64,000 nt of DNA from Pontimicrobium aquaticum (lineage in GTDB: Bacteria; Bacteroidota; Bacteroidia; Flavobacteriales; Flavobacteriaceae), in contig NZ_SUPL01000003.1 of NCBI RefSeq assembly GCF_005047595.1, positions 186,001-250,000 of the forward strand, written 5' to 3'. How positions within the stretch are numbered: position 1 is the first letter of the stretch; each line of letters starts with the position of its first letter. Below, one piece after another: positions 31,021 to 39,048 of the stretch. The notes beneath the pieces are model-generated. The model had not been told where the DNA came from and did not search any database. It was given only the letters and a program-made list of their open reading frames with translations. Position numbers and translations under genes: made by a program.

Positions 31021-31361
31021 TATAAATTGAAATCTACTTTTATTTCGGCTACTGCCTTTTCTACAGCGTCTAATACAATGGCAAGTTTTTCAGAAATATC
31101 TTTATCGCGCTGCTCAAATTTTCCCCAGTCCTGAACTTCTATTAAATCATCAAGAACACCAAGTTCAAATAAGTCGATTGTAGGCTTCATTTTGTGGGCA
31201 GATTTGTAGGTAGCCAAATAGTCCTTGCTTACAACAGCTGTTTGTAAAAGTTGTGCATCTTCTGGCACTTCCTCTAAAAATGTCATAGCTAAAGTTTCTA
31301 TAAAATCGACATCATTATCTGCCAATTCTCTTACTCTATCAAGTTTGTAATGTTGTTCCAT
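31020..31361 (-). CDS. HPt (histidine phosphotransfer) domain protein
   Basis: A 113-residue all-helical protein that matches a stand-alone HPt domain. The phosphorylatable histidine is H56 in [17 protein letters not shown], in the usual S/A-H-K-x-K-P/G context. HPt proteins pass phosphate between histidine kinases and response regulators. No kinase or regulator gene lies nearby, so it probably serves a hybrid kinase encoded elsewhere. It is set tightly between the FAH-family gene (zero spacing) and cinA (one-base overlap). Confidence 0.85.
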   Translation of the reverse strand: MEQHYKLDRVRELADNDVDFIETLAMTFLEEVPEDAQLLQTAVVSKDYLATYKSAHKMKPTIDLFELGVLDDLIEVQDWGKFEQRDKDISEKLAIVLDAVEKAVAEIKVDFNL

Positions 31362-31973
31362 TTATTTTACTGTTATTGAAAACATTTCATCGTTTTCTAT
31401 AAATCCTTTTAATTTATCGTTAGCAATAACTTTGCCAACTCCTGCTGGCGTGCCTGTAAAGATAATATCTCCAATCTTTAAAGTGAAATATTTTGATACA
31501 TATTCGATTAACTCATCAATCTTCCACAGCATTAAATTGGTGTTTCCGTCTTGAACAATCTCGTCGTTCTTATATAAACTAAAGTTAATATTGTCCACAT
31601 TTTCAAAACAATCTTTAGGAAGCCATTTACCTATAACAGCAGCACCATCAAAGGCTTTAGCTTTTTCCCAAGGTAATCCTTTTGCCTTTAATTGACTTTG
31701 TAAATCGCGTGCGGTAAAATCAATACCTAAACCTATTTCATCGTAATATTTGTGTGCGAATTTTCTATCAATATACTTCCCTACTTTATTGATTTTAACT
31801 AATATTTCAATTTCATGGTGAACATCATCAGAAAAATCAGGAATAAAAAACGGTTGTTTTTTTAATAAAATTGCAGTGTCTGGTTTTAAAAATACCACAG
31901 GATCTTTAGGTTTTTCGTTTTCTAATTCTTCAATATGTTTGGTATAATTTCTACCTATGCAAATGAGTTTCAT
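31362..31973 (-). CDS. Fumarylacetoacetate-hydrolase family protein
   Basis: A 203-residue cytoplasmic enzyme of the FAH superfamily. Metal-binding acidic residues appear in DDVHHEIEILVKI and GLGIDFTARDLQSQLKAKG; PWEKAKAFDGAAVIG and IGDIIFTGTPAGVG complete the family core. Members include acylpyruvate hydrolases (human FAHD1) and oxaloacetate decarboxylases; I cannot tell which reaction applies. It is first in an operon with the HPt gene and cinA. The region upstream contains the heptamer repeat. Confidence 0.88.
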   Translation of the reverse strand: MKLICIGRNYTKHIEELENEKPKDPVVFLKPDTAILLKKQPFFIPDFSDDVHHEIEILVKINKVGKYIDRKFAHKYYDEIGLGIDFTARDLQSQLKAKGLPWEKAKAFDGAAVIGKWLPKDCFENVDNINFSLYKNDEIVQDGNTNLMLWKIDELIEYVSKYFTLKIGDIIFTGTPAGVGKVIANDKLKGFIENDEMFSITVK

Positions 31974-32043
31974 ATTTTATAAGATATTAGAACAAAGATC
32001 GCTTCGCTTCTAGAAACAAGACTGATTTCATCTAAGCCGCTAT

Positions 32044-32081
32044 CTTGGTTCTTGGTTCTTGGTTCTTGGTTCTTGGTTCTT
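32044..32081. repeat. Tandem heptamer repeat, five copies
   Basis: Five perfect copies of CTTGGTT (GAACCAA-type on the other strand) plus a three-base partial copy, ending inside the exonuclease stop codon. An unusually structured block containing GATCGCTTCGCTTC precedes it. It lies in the 107-base gap upstream of the FAH-family operon. Confidence 0.95.
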
Positions 32082-32857
32082 TAAAACAATTTATTGTTAA
32101 AACTACGCAACTTAATAGCTGTGAGTACTTTTTTTGTATATAATGGAAAATCGGCATTGAGTAACCATCCAAAATATCCAGGTTCTTCTGCTAATACATC
32201 TTCCACACGTTTACCTTTATGTTTTCCAAATGAAAAACACTCTTCTCCTTTTTTATTATAATTGATAAAGCCTGCAAAATCAGCAAACTTTTTTCGAGAG
32301 CTAAACTCTGCTAAGAATTTAACGTCATTTTCTAAGTCGTCGTATTTGTCAATTTGGGCTTTTAATACTTGATAAGTTGCATTGGTATCAGCTTCAGCAC
32401 TATGTGCATCCTCTAAACTTTCGTCACAATAAAACTTATACGCTGCGCTTAATGTACGCTGCTCCATTTTATGAAAAATAGTTTGTACATCTACTGCAAC
32501 ACGGTTTTTCATATCGAAATCAATCTCAGCGCGTAACATTTCTTCAGCTAAAAGAGGAATATCAAATCTATTAGAATTAAAGCCTCCTAAATCGGAATCT
32601 TTAATCATATTATGTACGTCTTTTGCTATTTCCTTAAAAGTTGGCTCGTTAGCTACTTTTTCGTTAGTGATGCCATGAATAGCAGTTACTTCTGGTGGTA
32701 TTGGCATTTCTGGATTTACCAACCATGTTTTACTTTCTTCGGTACCGTTAGGAAACACTTTAAGAATTGAAATTTCAACCACGCGATCTTTAGATATATT
32801 GATACCTGTTGTTTCAAGATCGAAAAAACAAATAGGCTTTGTTAAGTTTAACTGCAT
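32081..32857 (-). CDS. DnaQ-like 3'-5' exonuclease with ExoX-type C-terminal domain
   Basis: A 258-residue protein with a DEDDh exonuclease domain (about 8-170). The metal ligands are D and E in CFFDLETTG, D in GFNSNRFD, and the H and D of EDAHSAEAD. After it comes a small C-terminal domain (about 205-245; CFSFGKHKGKRVEDVLAEEP, then GYFGWLLNADFP) of the ExoX-like/DUF3820 type, which also occurs as a separate gene at 7.8 kb. It could be a DNA repair exonuclease or a polymerase III epsilon-like proofreader; the added domain favours an ExoX-type role. The heptamer repeat touches its stop codon. Confidence 0.88.
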   Translation of the reverse strand: MQLNLTKPICFFDLETTGINISKDRVVEISILKVFPNGTEESKTWLVNPEMPIPPEVTAIHGITNEKVANEPTFKEIAKDVHNMIKDSDLGGFNSNRFDIPLLAEEMLRAEIDFDMKNRVAVDVQTIFHKMEQRTLSAAYKFYCDESLEDAHSAEADTNATYQVLKAQIDKYDDLENDVKFLAEFSSRKKFADFAGFINYNKKGEECFSFGKHKGKRVEDVLAEEPGYFGWLLNADFPLYTKKVLTAIKLRSFNNKLF

Positions 32858-32977
32858 TAATCAACTATTTTTCAAAGTGCAAAGGTAAATAGAATAAACA
32901 AAAAAGAAGGTTTGCTTTTTAAAAAACCTTGTGTAACTTTATTAACCATTATTAAAAAAATAAGCCTTGTTAACCAT

Positions 32978-34411
32978 ATGAAATTATTAAAACGTATTTT
33001 TAAAATTATCTCAACACTTATTGGGTTACTTGTTATAACTGTTCTTATTATTCTAGGCATAGATTCATACAATACGAGTTATCTAAAAATTAAAAACAAC
33101 AACTACGCTAGTAACGACTCTTATCTTATTACCAATGTAAATGTTGTTCCTATGAATCAAGACACTATTTTGGTTAATAAAATGGTGTACATAAAAGATG
33201 GTATCATTGAAAAGGTTGCAGATAATATTGATATTAAAGATGTAGAAATTGTTGATGCCAAAAACAAATTTCTAACGCCTGGGTTAATTGATATGCATGT
33301 ACATGTATGGGACAAATACGAGCTTGGGCTCTATTTATCTAATGGTGTTACAGCCGTAAGAAATGTTTGGGGCACACCAATGCATTTAAGATTAAAGAAG
33401 AAAATAAATGATGACAAATTGCTTTCGCCATTATTTTATACTTCTGGACCAAAACTTACTGGTCCTGAATTTATAGGTGATGATAATTTACAATTAACTA
33501 ATATTGAAGAAGCCAAAGCAAAGATTATTTCTTATAAAGAGAGAGGTTACGATTTTATAAAAACCTATAATGGCTTAACAAAAGAGCTATTTGATGCTAT
33601 TTTAGAACAAGCCAAAGTTTCTAATATCGATGTTGTGTCGCATCCATCTAAAAAAGTTTCATTTGCATATCATTTTAACCCGCAAATTAAATCGATAGAA
33701 CATGCCGAGGATATTTACCAACAACCTTTAGATTATACTTTAGACACTTTGAAATTAGCTGAAGTCGTGAACACGTATGCAAAGTCAAATCAAGGTGTCT
33801 TTTGCCCAACATTAACGGTTTTCAATAATATTTATCAAATGTTAATAGATGATGATATTTTATCGTCAGAGCAACTTAACTTTATGAATCCACTAATCAA
33901 AAAAGTTGACAGCAAAGCGCAATTTGATAGATGGCATAATACTAAATTAAGAGATTCTTCAATTGTAACATCCATTAAAAATCAGCACGATTTTCATTTA
34001 AAGATTATTAAAGACTTTAACGATGCTGGAATTTCAATTATTTGCGGTACTGATGCCGGAATTGGTGTTACAGTTCCTGGTTATTCAATTCATAAAGAAT
34101 TAGCATTTTACAAAGAGGCTGGTCTTACTAATTACGAAGCAATAAAAGCAGCAACTATTAATGCTTCAAAAACTCATACCATAATGAACAACATGGGTTC
34201 TGTGGAAATTGGCAAACTAGCCAACTTACTATTAGTAAAAAACAACCCCTTACAAGATTTAGCCACCCTACAGAAGCCTTTAGCTGTTTTTGTTAAAGGG
34301 CGACAAATAAAGAGAAGCCATCTCAATTCTTTTGAAGAAAAATCGAAAAACAGAAATAACCTTATTGCTACAGCTGTTCGTTATGCTGAAAATTTGATAA
34401 TTGAAAAATAA
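32978..34411 (+). CDS. Membrane-anchored amidohydrolase
   Basis: A 477-residue protein with an N-terminal membrane anchor (about 8-28). The amidohydrolase barrel carries metal ligands H-x-H in GLIDMHVHVWD and histidines in VVSHPSK and SIEHAED. The catalytic aspartate is in CGTDAG, and a lysine in FIKTYNGL may be the carboxylated bridge. The closing small beta domain (GSVEIGKLANLLLVKNNPL) is typical of imidazolonepropionase/prolidase-like members. The substrate is unknown. I chose the ATG giving MKLLKRIFK. An upstream frame extension of 22 codons is open, but it lacks conserved sequence. Confidence 0.85.
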   Translation: MKLLKRIFKIISTLIGLLVITVLIILGIDSYNTSYLKIKNNNYASNDSYLITNVNVVPMNQDTILVNKMVYIKDGIIEKVADNIDIKDVEIVDAKNKFLTPGLIDMHVHVWDKYELGLYLSNGVTAVRNVWGTPMHLRLKKKINDDKLLSPLFYTSGPKLTGPEFIGDDNLQLTNIEEAKAKIISYKERGYDFIKTYNGLTKELFDAILEQAKVSNIDVVSHPSKKVSFAYHFNPQIKSIEHAEDIYQQPLDYTLDTLKLAEVVNTYAKSNQGVFCPTLTVFNNIYQMLIDDDILSSEQLNFMNPLIKKVDSKAQFDRWHNTKLRDSSIVTSIKNQHDFHLKIIKDFNDAGISIICGTDAGIGVTVPGYSIHKELAFYKEAGLTNYEAIKAATINASKTHTIMNNMGSVEIGKLANLLLVKNNPLQDLATLQKPLAVFVKGRQIKRSHLNSFEEKSKNRNNLIATAVRYAENLIIEK

Positions 34412-34506
34412 GTATTACGAACCTAGACTTCAAAATAAGATAAAAAAGGCTTGTTTGATTTTGCAATAAAAACGACTACCTTCGTTTTTAGTAACCTGAT
34501 TTTTAA

Positions 34507-34717
34507 ATGAAAAACAAAGTTGTAATTTTCTTTTTATTGATTTATTCAAACCTATTAATTGGTCAAATAAAAAATTCTAGCCCTATAACCGTTGGAAAAC
34601 AATACCAATGGACTCAAGTTTAAATACAATTATTTTGACGACGAAGAACACATGTCTGCTCCCAATATTTCAATATATAAAGGATTACGGTTTTTCTTTA
34701 AATCATACAAAAAATAA
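34507..34717 (+). pseudogene. Remnant of an exported esterase gene with an internal deletion
   Basis: The left part reads as a signal peptide and a few mature residues (MKNKVVIFFLLIYSNLLIGQ, then IKNSSPITVGK) before a stop. One frame over, the right part reads LENNTNGLKFKYNYFDDEEH and then MSAPNISIYKGLRFFFKSYKK to a stop. The right part closely resembles the C-terminus of flavobacterial putative esterases (alpha/beta hydrolases), where the catalytic-histidine region reads like DE-D/N-HGSVP-x-Y-x-GL-x-F-I-F. The whole middle of such a protein (about 200-300 residues) is missing. The junction lies near the ACCGTTGGAAAA stretch. The gap between the neighbouring genes contains nothing else I recognise. 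Confidence 0.65.
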
Positions 34718-34723
34718 TATCTC

Positions 34724-35359
34724 TTGAAAGTACTCTCTACCAATATCGCAAAACCAGGATTTGTTACCATTAATGGCAAAAGACAACGTACTGGTATTCA
34801 TAAAAAGCCAACAACCCAACCTATTTACCTTGAAAAAGATAATGTAAAAGGCGACGAAGTGACCAACCGAAAAGTACATGGTGGCGAATACAAAGCCTGT
34901 TATTTATTTTCAGCAGACCACTATCTTTATTGGAAAAACTTATATCCAAAATTAGATTGGCATTATGGTATGTTGGGTGAAAACTTGACGGTTGAAGGTT
35001 TAGATGAAACCCAACTATATGTTGGTGATGTTTACAAAGTTGGCGAAGCACTTATAGAGATTACACAACCTCGTGAACCTTGCACCACATTTGCCGCTAA
35101 AATGGGCACACCAGACATTATGGAACAATTTATCGCCCATGGAAAACCAGGAACTTACACCAGAGTGATCCAAGAAGGCCATGTTACTGTTGGCGATACT
35201 TTTGAGTTAGTTAAAAGGCAAGAAAAAAGCATTACTATTGCTCAATTATTTAAGCTGTTATTTGACAGACAAAAAAATCAAGAACATTTATCAATAGCAA
35301 CAAAACATAATTCACTACCCGAAAAGAAACGTAAAGAATTAAAACGCTTTTTAAAATAA
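34724..35359 (+). CDS. MOSC domain protein (YiiM-like)
   Basis: A 211-residue cytoplasmic protein with a MOSC beta-barrel domain. The conserved cysteine is C120 in ITQPREPCTTFAAKMG; GGEYKACYLFSADHYLYW and YGMLGENLTVEGL match the family. YiiM-type members reduce N-hydroxylated compounds with molybdenum cofactor bound by that cysteine. A small helical C-terminal tail replaces the usual 3-alpha domain. Translation must start at TTG, because a stop lies two codons before it and no other start is near. The MFS gene follows by one base, so the two are co-transcribed. Confidence 0.88.
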   Translation: MKVLSTNIAKPGFVTINGKRQRTGIHKKPTTQPIYLEKDNVKGDEVTNRKVHGGEYKACYLFSADHYLYWKNLYPKLDWHYGMLGENLTVEGLDETQLYVGDVYKVGEALIEITQPREPCTTFAAKMGTPDIMEQFIAHGKPGTYTRVIQEGHVTVGDTFELVKRQEKSITIAQLFKLLFDRQKNQEHLSIATKHNSLPEKKRKELKRFLK

Positions 35360-35360
35360 C

Positions 35361-36575
35361 ATGACCAACTCCATTAAACTAGGGCTTAAAGAAAACTGGA
35401 AACAATTTACCGTTTTGGTTATTATTAATGCCTTTGTTGGTGGCATGGTAGGCTTAGAACGCAGTATATTTCCGCAATTTGCTGAGTTGGAATTTGGAGT
35501 GGCAACAACCTCAGCTATTTTATCTTTCATTATCGCTTTTGGTATCACCAAAGCCATTGCCAATTATTTTACAGGACGATTGGCTAATCGTTTTGGTCGT
35601 AAAAATCTCTTGATTTTTGGATGGATTATTGCTTTGCCTATCCCCTTTGTTTTAATCTATGCCAATCATTGGAATTGGGTGGTTTTTGCCAATATTTTAT
35701 TAGGAATAAGCCAAGGATTTACTTGGAGCAGTACTGTTGTTATGAAAATAGATTTGGTTGGTGAAAAAAATCGAGGTTTAGCTATGGGACTTAATGAGTT
35801 TGCAGGCTATTTTGCCGTTGGCCTTGTTGCTTTTTTAACAGGCTATATCGCCGATAATTATGGTATTACACCTTATCCTTTTTACTTAGGAATTGGTATA
35901 GCGATTATTGGACTATTAGTTTCAATCTTTTTAGTTAAAGACACCAGAGTGTTTATGCATAAAGAGCATACAACTAATAAAACTGAACAACTTACCAATG
36001 TTTTTGTAGAAACATCTTTTAAGAACAAAACCTTGAGCTCTATTACGCAAGCTGGATTGGTCAATAACTTAAATGATGGTATGATTTGGGGTTTATTACC
36101 AATGGTATTGCTTTCTTTAAACTACTCAACCGAAAATATTGGCGTTATTGCAGCTATCTACCCAACTGTTTGGGGACTAGGACAATTATTTACAGGAAAA
36201 ATGGCAGACCATTACTCAAAAAAAGCCATGTTGTTTTGGGGTATGTTGTTACAAGGTATAGCCATTCTTTTAATTCCGTATAGCACTACGTTTTTCGAAT
36301 TAGCAATGATATCTGCCCTTTTAGGATTAGGAACAGCTATTGTATATCCAACATTTTTGGCTGCTATTGCTGATGATACTGCACCAACCCAACGCGCCGA
36401 GAGTATTGGAGTGTTTAGATTATGGCGTGATTTAGGGTATGCCATAGGCGCTATTATTTCAGGCATCACATCCGATGTTTTTGGCATTGAATATGCCATT
36501 TTACTTATTGGTTGTATCACTATTTTATCGTCGTTAATTATCAAGATTAGAATGCCAAAACACATACAAGCTTAA
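35361..36575 (+). CDS. MFS transporter
   Basis: A 404-residue integral membrane protein with about twelve hydrophobic helices in two halves. The first cytoplasmic loop motif of the family is present as GRLANRFGRKNLLIFGWI. The central cytoplasmic loop (about 185-215) is short and polar, and the second half repeats the pattern with GKMADHYSKKAMLFWG. The substrate cannot be inferred. It starts one base after the MOSC gene stop, an arrangement that suggests a shared process such as export of an N-hydroxylated or toxic compound; that link is inference. Confidence 0.9.
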   Translation: MTNSIKLGLKENWKQFTVLVIINAFVGGMVGLERSIFPQFAELEFGVATTSAILSFIIAFGITKAIANYFTGRLANRFGRKNLLIFGWIIALPIPFVLIYANHWNWVVFANILLGISQGFTWSSTVVMKIDLVGEKNRGLAMGLNEFAGYFAVGLVAFLTGYIADNYGITPYPFYLGIGIAIIGLLVSIFLVKDTRVFMHKEHTTNKTEQLTNVFVETSFKNKTLSSITQAGLVNNLNDGMIWGLLPMVLLSLNYSTENIGVIAAIYPTVWGLGQLFTGKMADHYSKKAMLFWGMLLQGIAILLIPYSTTFFELAMISALLGLGTAIVYPTFLAAIADDTAPTQRAESIGVFRLWRDLGYAIGAIISGITSDVFGIEYAILLIGCITILSSLIIKIRMPKHIQA

Positions 36576-36614
36576 TTATTAAAAAGTGATTATCTTTAAA
36601 GAAATAATTAGTTA

Positions 36615-37934
36615 ATGAGTCAAGACTATAAAAATCCTGCTTTTAAAAACCTCCTTCAAAAACTTCAGGAAGAAAGCTGGCAGTTGGAGTTACTCATTTC
36701 AGGTTTTGCCATTTTTGGTCTATTTACTGCTTACCCATCTATAAAACTAGCAGTTGAAGATGCTCAAAACTCTCAACAGGTATATAAGTTTGTTATTTAT
36801 GCCATTGCTTGGGTATCCTGTGCTATTTTAATTTTTAATTTAATGCTACATGTACTATTACGTGGTTTATGGATTGGCACCTTAGGATTGCGATATGTTT
36901 CTGGAGATATTGATTATGACAGCTTAAAATATAGCCAAAAATTCACTAGGTACTTAGAAAAACGTGTTGGTTCTTTTGATAAATACATAGCAACATTAGA
37001 AGATTATTGTAGTGTTATTTTTGCCGTGACCTTTCTCCTGATTTTTTATGTATTAGCCATTACTTTTACAGTGTTGGCTATTGGATTAATTGCCTCTCAG
37101 ATCATAGATAACGACTCCTTGCCAATTTGGCTGTCTAAAGGAGTAGGCATCTCACTTATCTTATTTATTATTCTTGGGATGTTTCTCACTTTAATAGATT
37201 TTATAACCCTTGGCTTTTTAAAAAAGAAAAATTGGATTTCGACAATCTATTTTCCAATATATTGGGTATTTAGCTTTATAACATTATCATTTTTATACAG
37301 ACCTTTGGTCTACAATTTTTTAGATAATAGGTTTGGCAGACGGTTAAGCTTTTTCCTAGTCCCTTTTTATATAATAATTGCTATTACCTTATCACTAGAA
37401 TACAAAACATCTAATTACCTTGAAACTAACATGAAATCTAACGAAGTCATTGCAAATAGCGATAATTATGAAGATTTATTAACCGAGAAAAGTTTCATAG
37501 ACAATGCTGCTATACAATCTAAAGTTATTACTGATACCTATCTAAAGGTATTCATAGTGTTTAATGAAAACATTGAAAACCGTGTTTATAATTATAATAA
37601 AGGTTTGCAACCAAAAACAGATGAACGTGGATTAGGGTCAAATATCACATTGAGTGGGACATTTGTTAATGATAAACAATGGGATAGTCTGCGTAGGGAA
37701 TATTTAAAGACCTTTAACGATATCTACTATGTAAAAATTGATTCTACAATATACCACCCAGAGTTCGTTTTCACCAGTAACACACAAAACAAACCAGGAT
37801 TTGAAAGCTTTTTACCTACAAAAAATTTAAGTGATGGAAAGCATGTTTTAAAAGTGCAAAGAAGAGCTATTAAAGACCAGGATACAACTTACTGGAATGT
37901 TGCTACTATACCCTTTTGGTATTTTAAAGATTAA
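36615..37934 (+). CDS. Uncharacterised polytopic membrane protein
   Basis: A 439-residue protein I do not recognise. The first 265 residues contain about six membrane helices (near 25-42, 57-80, 135-160, 175-200, 215-232, 243-262). Two polar loops lie between them; one reads GLRYVSGDIDYDSLKYSQKF. The last 175 residues are soluble, with a pattern of short strands and LKTFNDIYYVKIDSTIYHPE-type segments, and are likely periplasmic. No enzymatic motif is visible. It follows the MFS gene by 39 bases and ends in a four-base convergent overlap with the anti-sigma-like gene. Confidence 0.7.
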   Translation: MSQDYKNPAFKNLLQKLQEESWQLELLISGFAIFGLFTAYPSIKLAVEDAQNSQQVYKFVIYAIAWVSCAILIFNLMLHVLLRGLWIGTLGLRYVSGDIDYDSLKYSQKFTRYLEKRVGSFDKYIATLEDYCSVIFAVTFLLIFYVLAITFTVLAIGLIASQIIDNDSLPIWLSKGVGISLILFIILGMFLTLIDFITLGFLKKKNWISTIYFPIYWVFSFITLSFLYRPLVYNFLDNRFGRRLSFFLVPFYIIIAITLSLEYKTSNYLETNMKSNEVIANSDNYEDLLTEKSFIDNAAIQSKVITDTYLKVFIVFNENIENRVYNYNKGLQPKTDERGLGSNITLSGTFVNDKQWDSLRREYLKTFNDIYYVKIDSTIYHPEFVFTSNTQNKPGFESFLPTKNLSDGKHVLKVQRRAIKDQDTTYWNVATIPFWYFKD

Positions 37935-38338
37935 TACTCTAAACGCTTGTTCAAATAGTGTTTCATCAAAGGTATTTGAATAAAAAACAGCAATCCAAAA
38001 AATCCAATGGCATAACTTAATGTTTTAGAAAATGTAACTCCAGAAAGTAGTTCAGTTAGTTTATTATTAGATATCATGCTATAGTCAATAGACTTGACCC
38101 AAGTTGAATCTAAATTCCCAAACATCATATATACCGAAACCCCAACAAGAATTGAGATAATAACCAACCAGCCAGACTTAGAGATCAATGGTTTATAGGT
38201 TATTGAACTACCAATGGAAACATGCTCAACTGCTTTCATCACGTTAGTGGTAAAATCAACGGAAGGCGATTTTATTCCTGATGATTTTATAACCTTTTTT
38301 GCTAACTTATCTAAATGCTGCTCTGTATGTTCTTTCAT
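37931..38338 (-). CDS. Probable membrane anti-sigma protein partner
   Basis: A 135-residue protein with a cytoplasmic N-terminal stretch of about 55 residues (MKEHTEQHLDKLAKKVIKSS) and two membrane helices (about 58-74 and 105-124). The role is inferred from position: it overlaps the end of the ECF sigma gene by 32 bases and is encoded behind it, as anti-sigma factors commonly are. It has no zinc anti-sigma motif (no HxxxCxxC), so the mode of sigma binding would be different. A second possibility is a membrane protein simply co-expressed with the sigma factor. Confidence 0.6.
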   Translation of the reverse strand: MKEHTEQHLDKLAKKVIKSSGIKSPSVDFTTNVMKAVEHVSIGSSITYKPLISKSGWLVIISILVGVSVYMMFGNLDSTWVKSIDYSMISNNKLTELLSGVTFSKTLSYAIGFFGLLFFIQIPLMKHYLNKRLEY

Positions 38339-38906
38339 AACTATCTATAATATCGTTATCTAAATTCTTTTTTAAAATAGTCGCTAATTTTTTACGGCTC
38401 CTAAAAAGCTTTACTTTTACATTGTTAGGTTTTAAACCAACAACTTTTGCAATTTCTTCTAACGATAGTTCTTCAAAGTAATATAAAGTTAATAAAAAAC
38501 TATCATCGCTGGGCAAAAGTGCTAAACAATTTTGTATGGTTTGTTCTTTTTCTTTTGCTTCTATTTGGTCTAGAGCATTATCTAAGGTTTTTACCTGATG
38601 CTCTGTATATTCATTAATTTCAACAGTATATTGTTGTCGTTTGTTCTTTTTAAGTCTGTCTAAGCACGTATTATAAGCTACTCTATATATCCAAGTCGAA
38701 AACTTTGAGTCGCCTTTAAACTTATTTAACGACTTATAAGCTTTTATAAAGGTGTCTTGCGCTGCTTCTTCTGCTTCCTCAGTATGCTTCATCATACGCA
38801 ATGATAAGGTATATACTAAATCTTTATAACGATCTACCAATACTGTAAAAGCATTAGCATCGCCATTTAAAATCGCCTCTATATAAACTTGATCGTTGGT
38901 GGTCAT
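38307..38906 (-). CDS. ECF-type RNA polymerase sigma factor
   Basis: A 199-residue sigma-70 family factor of the extracytoplasmic-function group. Region 2 spans about residues 20-85 (YKDLVYTLSLRMMKHTEEAE, then AAQDTFIKAYKSLNKFKG and FSTWIYRVAYNTCLDRLKK). Region 4 covers about 135-190 (LALLPSDDSFLLTLYYFEEL, then SLEEIAKVVGLKPNNVKVKL and FRSRKKLA). The frame extends 26 codons further upstream, but that part contains the gene's own promoter, so I start at MTTNDQVYIEAIL. The promoter matches the one before the divergent DUF6249 gene, which points to autoregulation. Confidence 0.93.
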   Translation of the reverse strand: MTTNDQVYIEAILNGDANAFTVLVDRYKDLVYTLSLRMMKHTEEAEEAAQDTFIKAYKSLNKFKGDSKFSTWIYRVAYNTCLDRLKKNKRQQYTVEINEYTEHQVKTLDNALDQIEAKEKEQTIQNCLALLPSDDSFLLTLYYFEELSLEEIAKVVGLKPNNVKVKLFRSRKKLATILKKNLDNDIIDSYERTYRAAFR

Positions 38907-38911
38907 TGTTA

Positions 38912-38942
38912 CTATGACTATATAAGTTCTATTTAGGTTACA
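38912..38942 (-). promoter_or_regulatory. ECF-type promoter of the sigma gene
   Basis: The minus strand reads TGTAACC, 17 bases, then GTCATAG. This is an ECF-type -35/-10 pair (AACC core, GTC core). The predicted transcript start falls within a few bases of the sigma gene ATG. Confidence 0.75.
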
Positions 38943-38975
38943 CTTTTTAGAAAAAAAAATAAATTTTAATTTTTT

Positions 38976-39007
38976 TGTAACCAATATTCAAAAGCTGTCG
39001 TCATAAG
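38976..39007 (+). promoter_or_regulatory. ECF-type promoter of the DUF6249 gene
   Basis: TGTAACC, 17 bases, then GTCATAAG. The -35 box, spacer length and first six bases of the -10 box are identical to those of the divergent sigma gene promoter. A T-run precedes the -35 box, as is common before ECF promoters in this phylum. It lies about 40 bases before the DUF6249 ATG. Confidence 0.78.
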
Positions 39008-39048
39008 CTATGAACACATTAAAAATAATCAATTAAAAACAAACAATT

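Noticed and set aside
32044-32081. Possible CRISPR array
   Set aside because: The units are seven bases long and touch each other, with no spacers and no cas genes.
32912-32977. Longer start of the membrane amidohydrolase
   Set aside because: The 22 extra residues have no conserved character, and the next ATG gives a normal anchor sequence.
38907-38984. Upstream extension of the sigma factor by 26 codons
   Set aside because: The extra segment contains the ECF-type promoter of the gene itself and has no similarity to region 1 of sigma factors.
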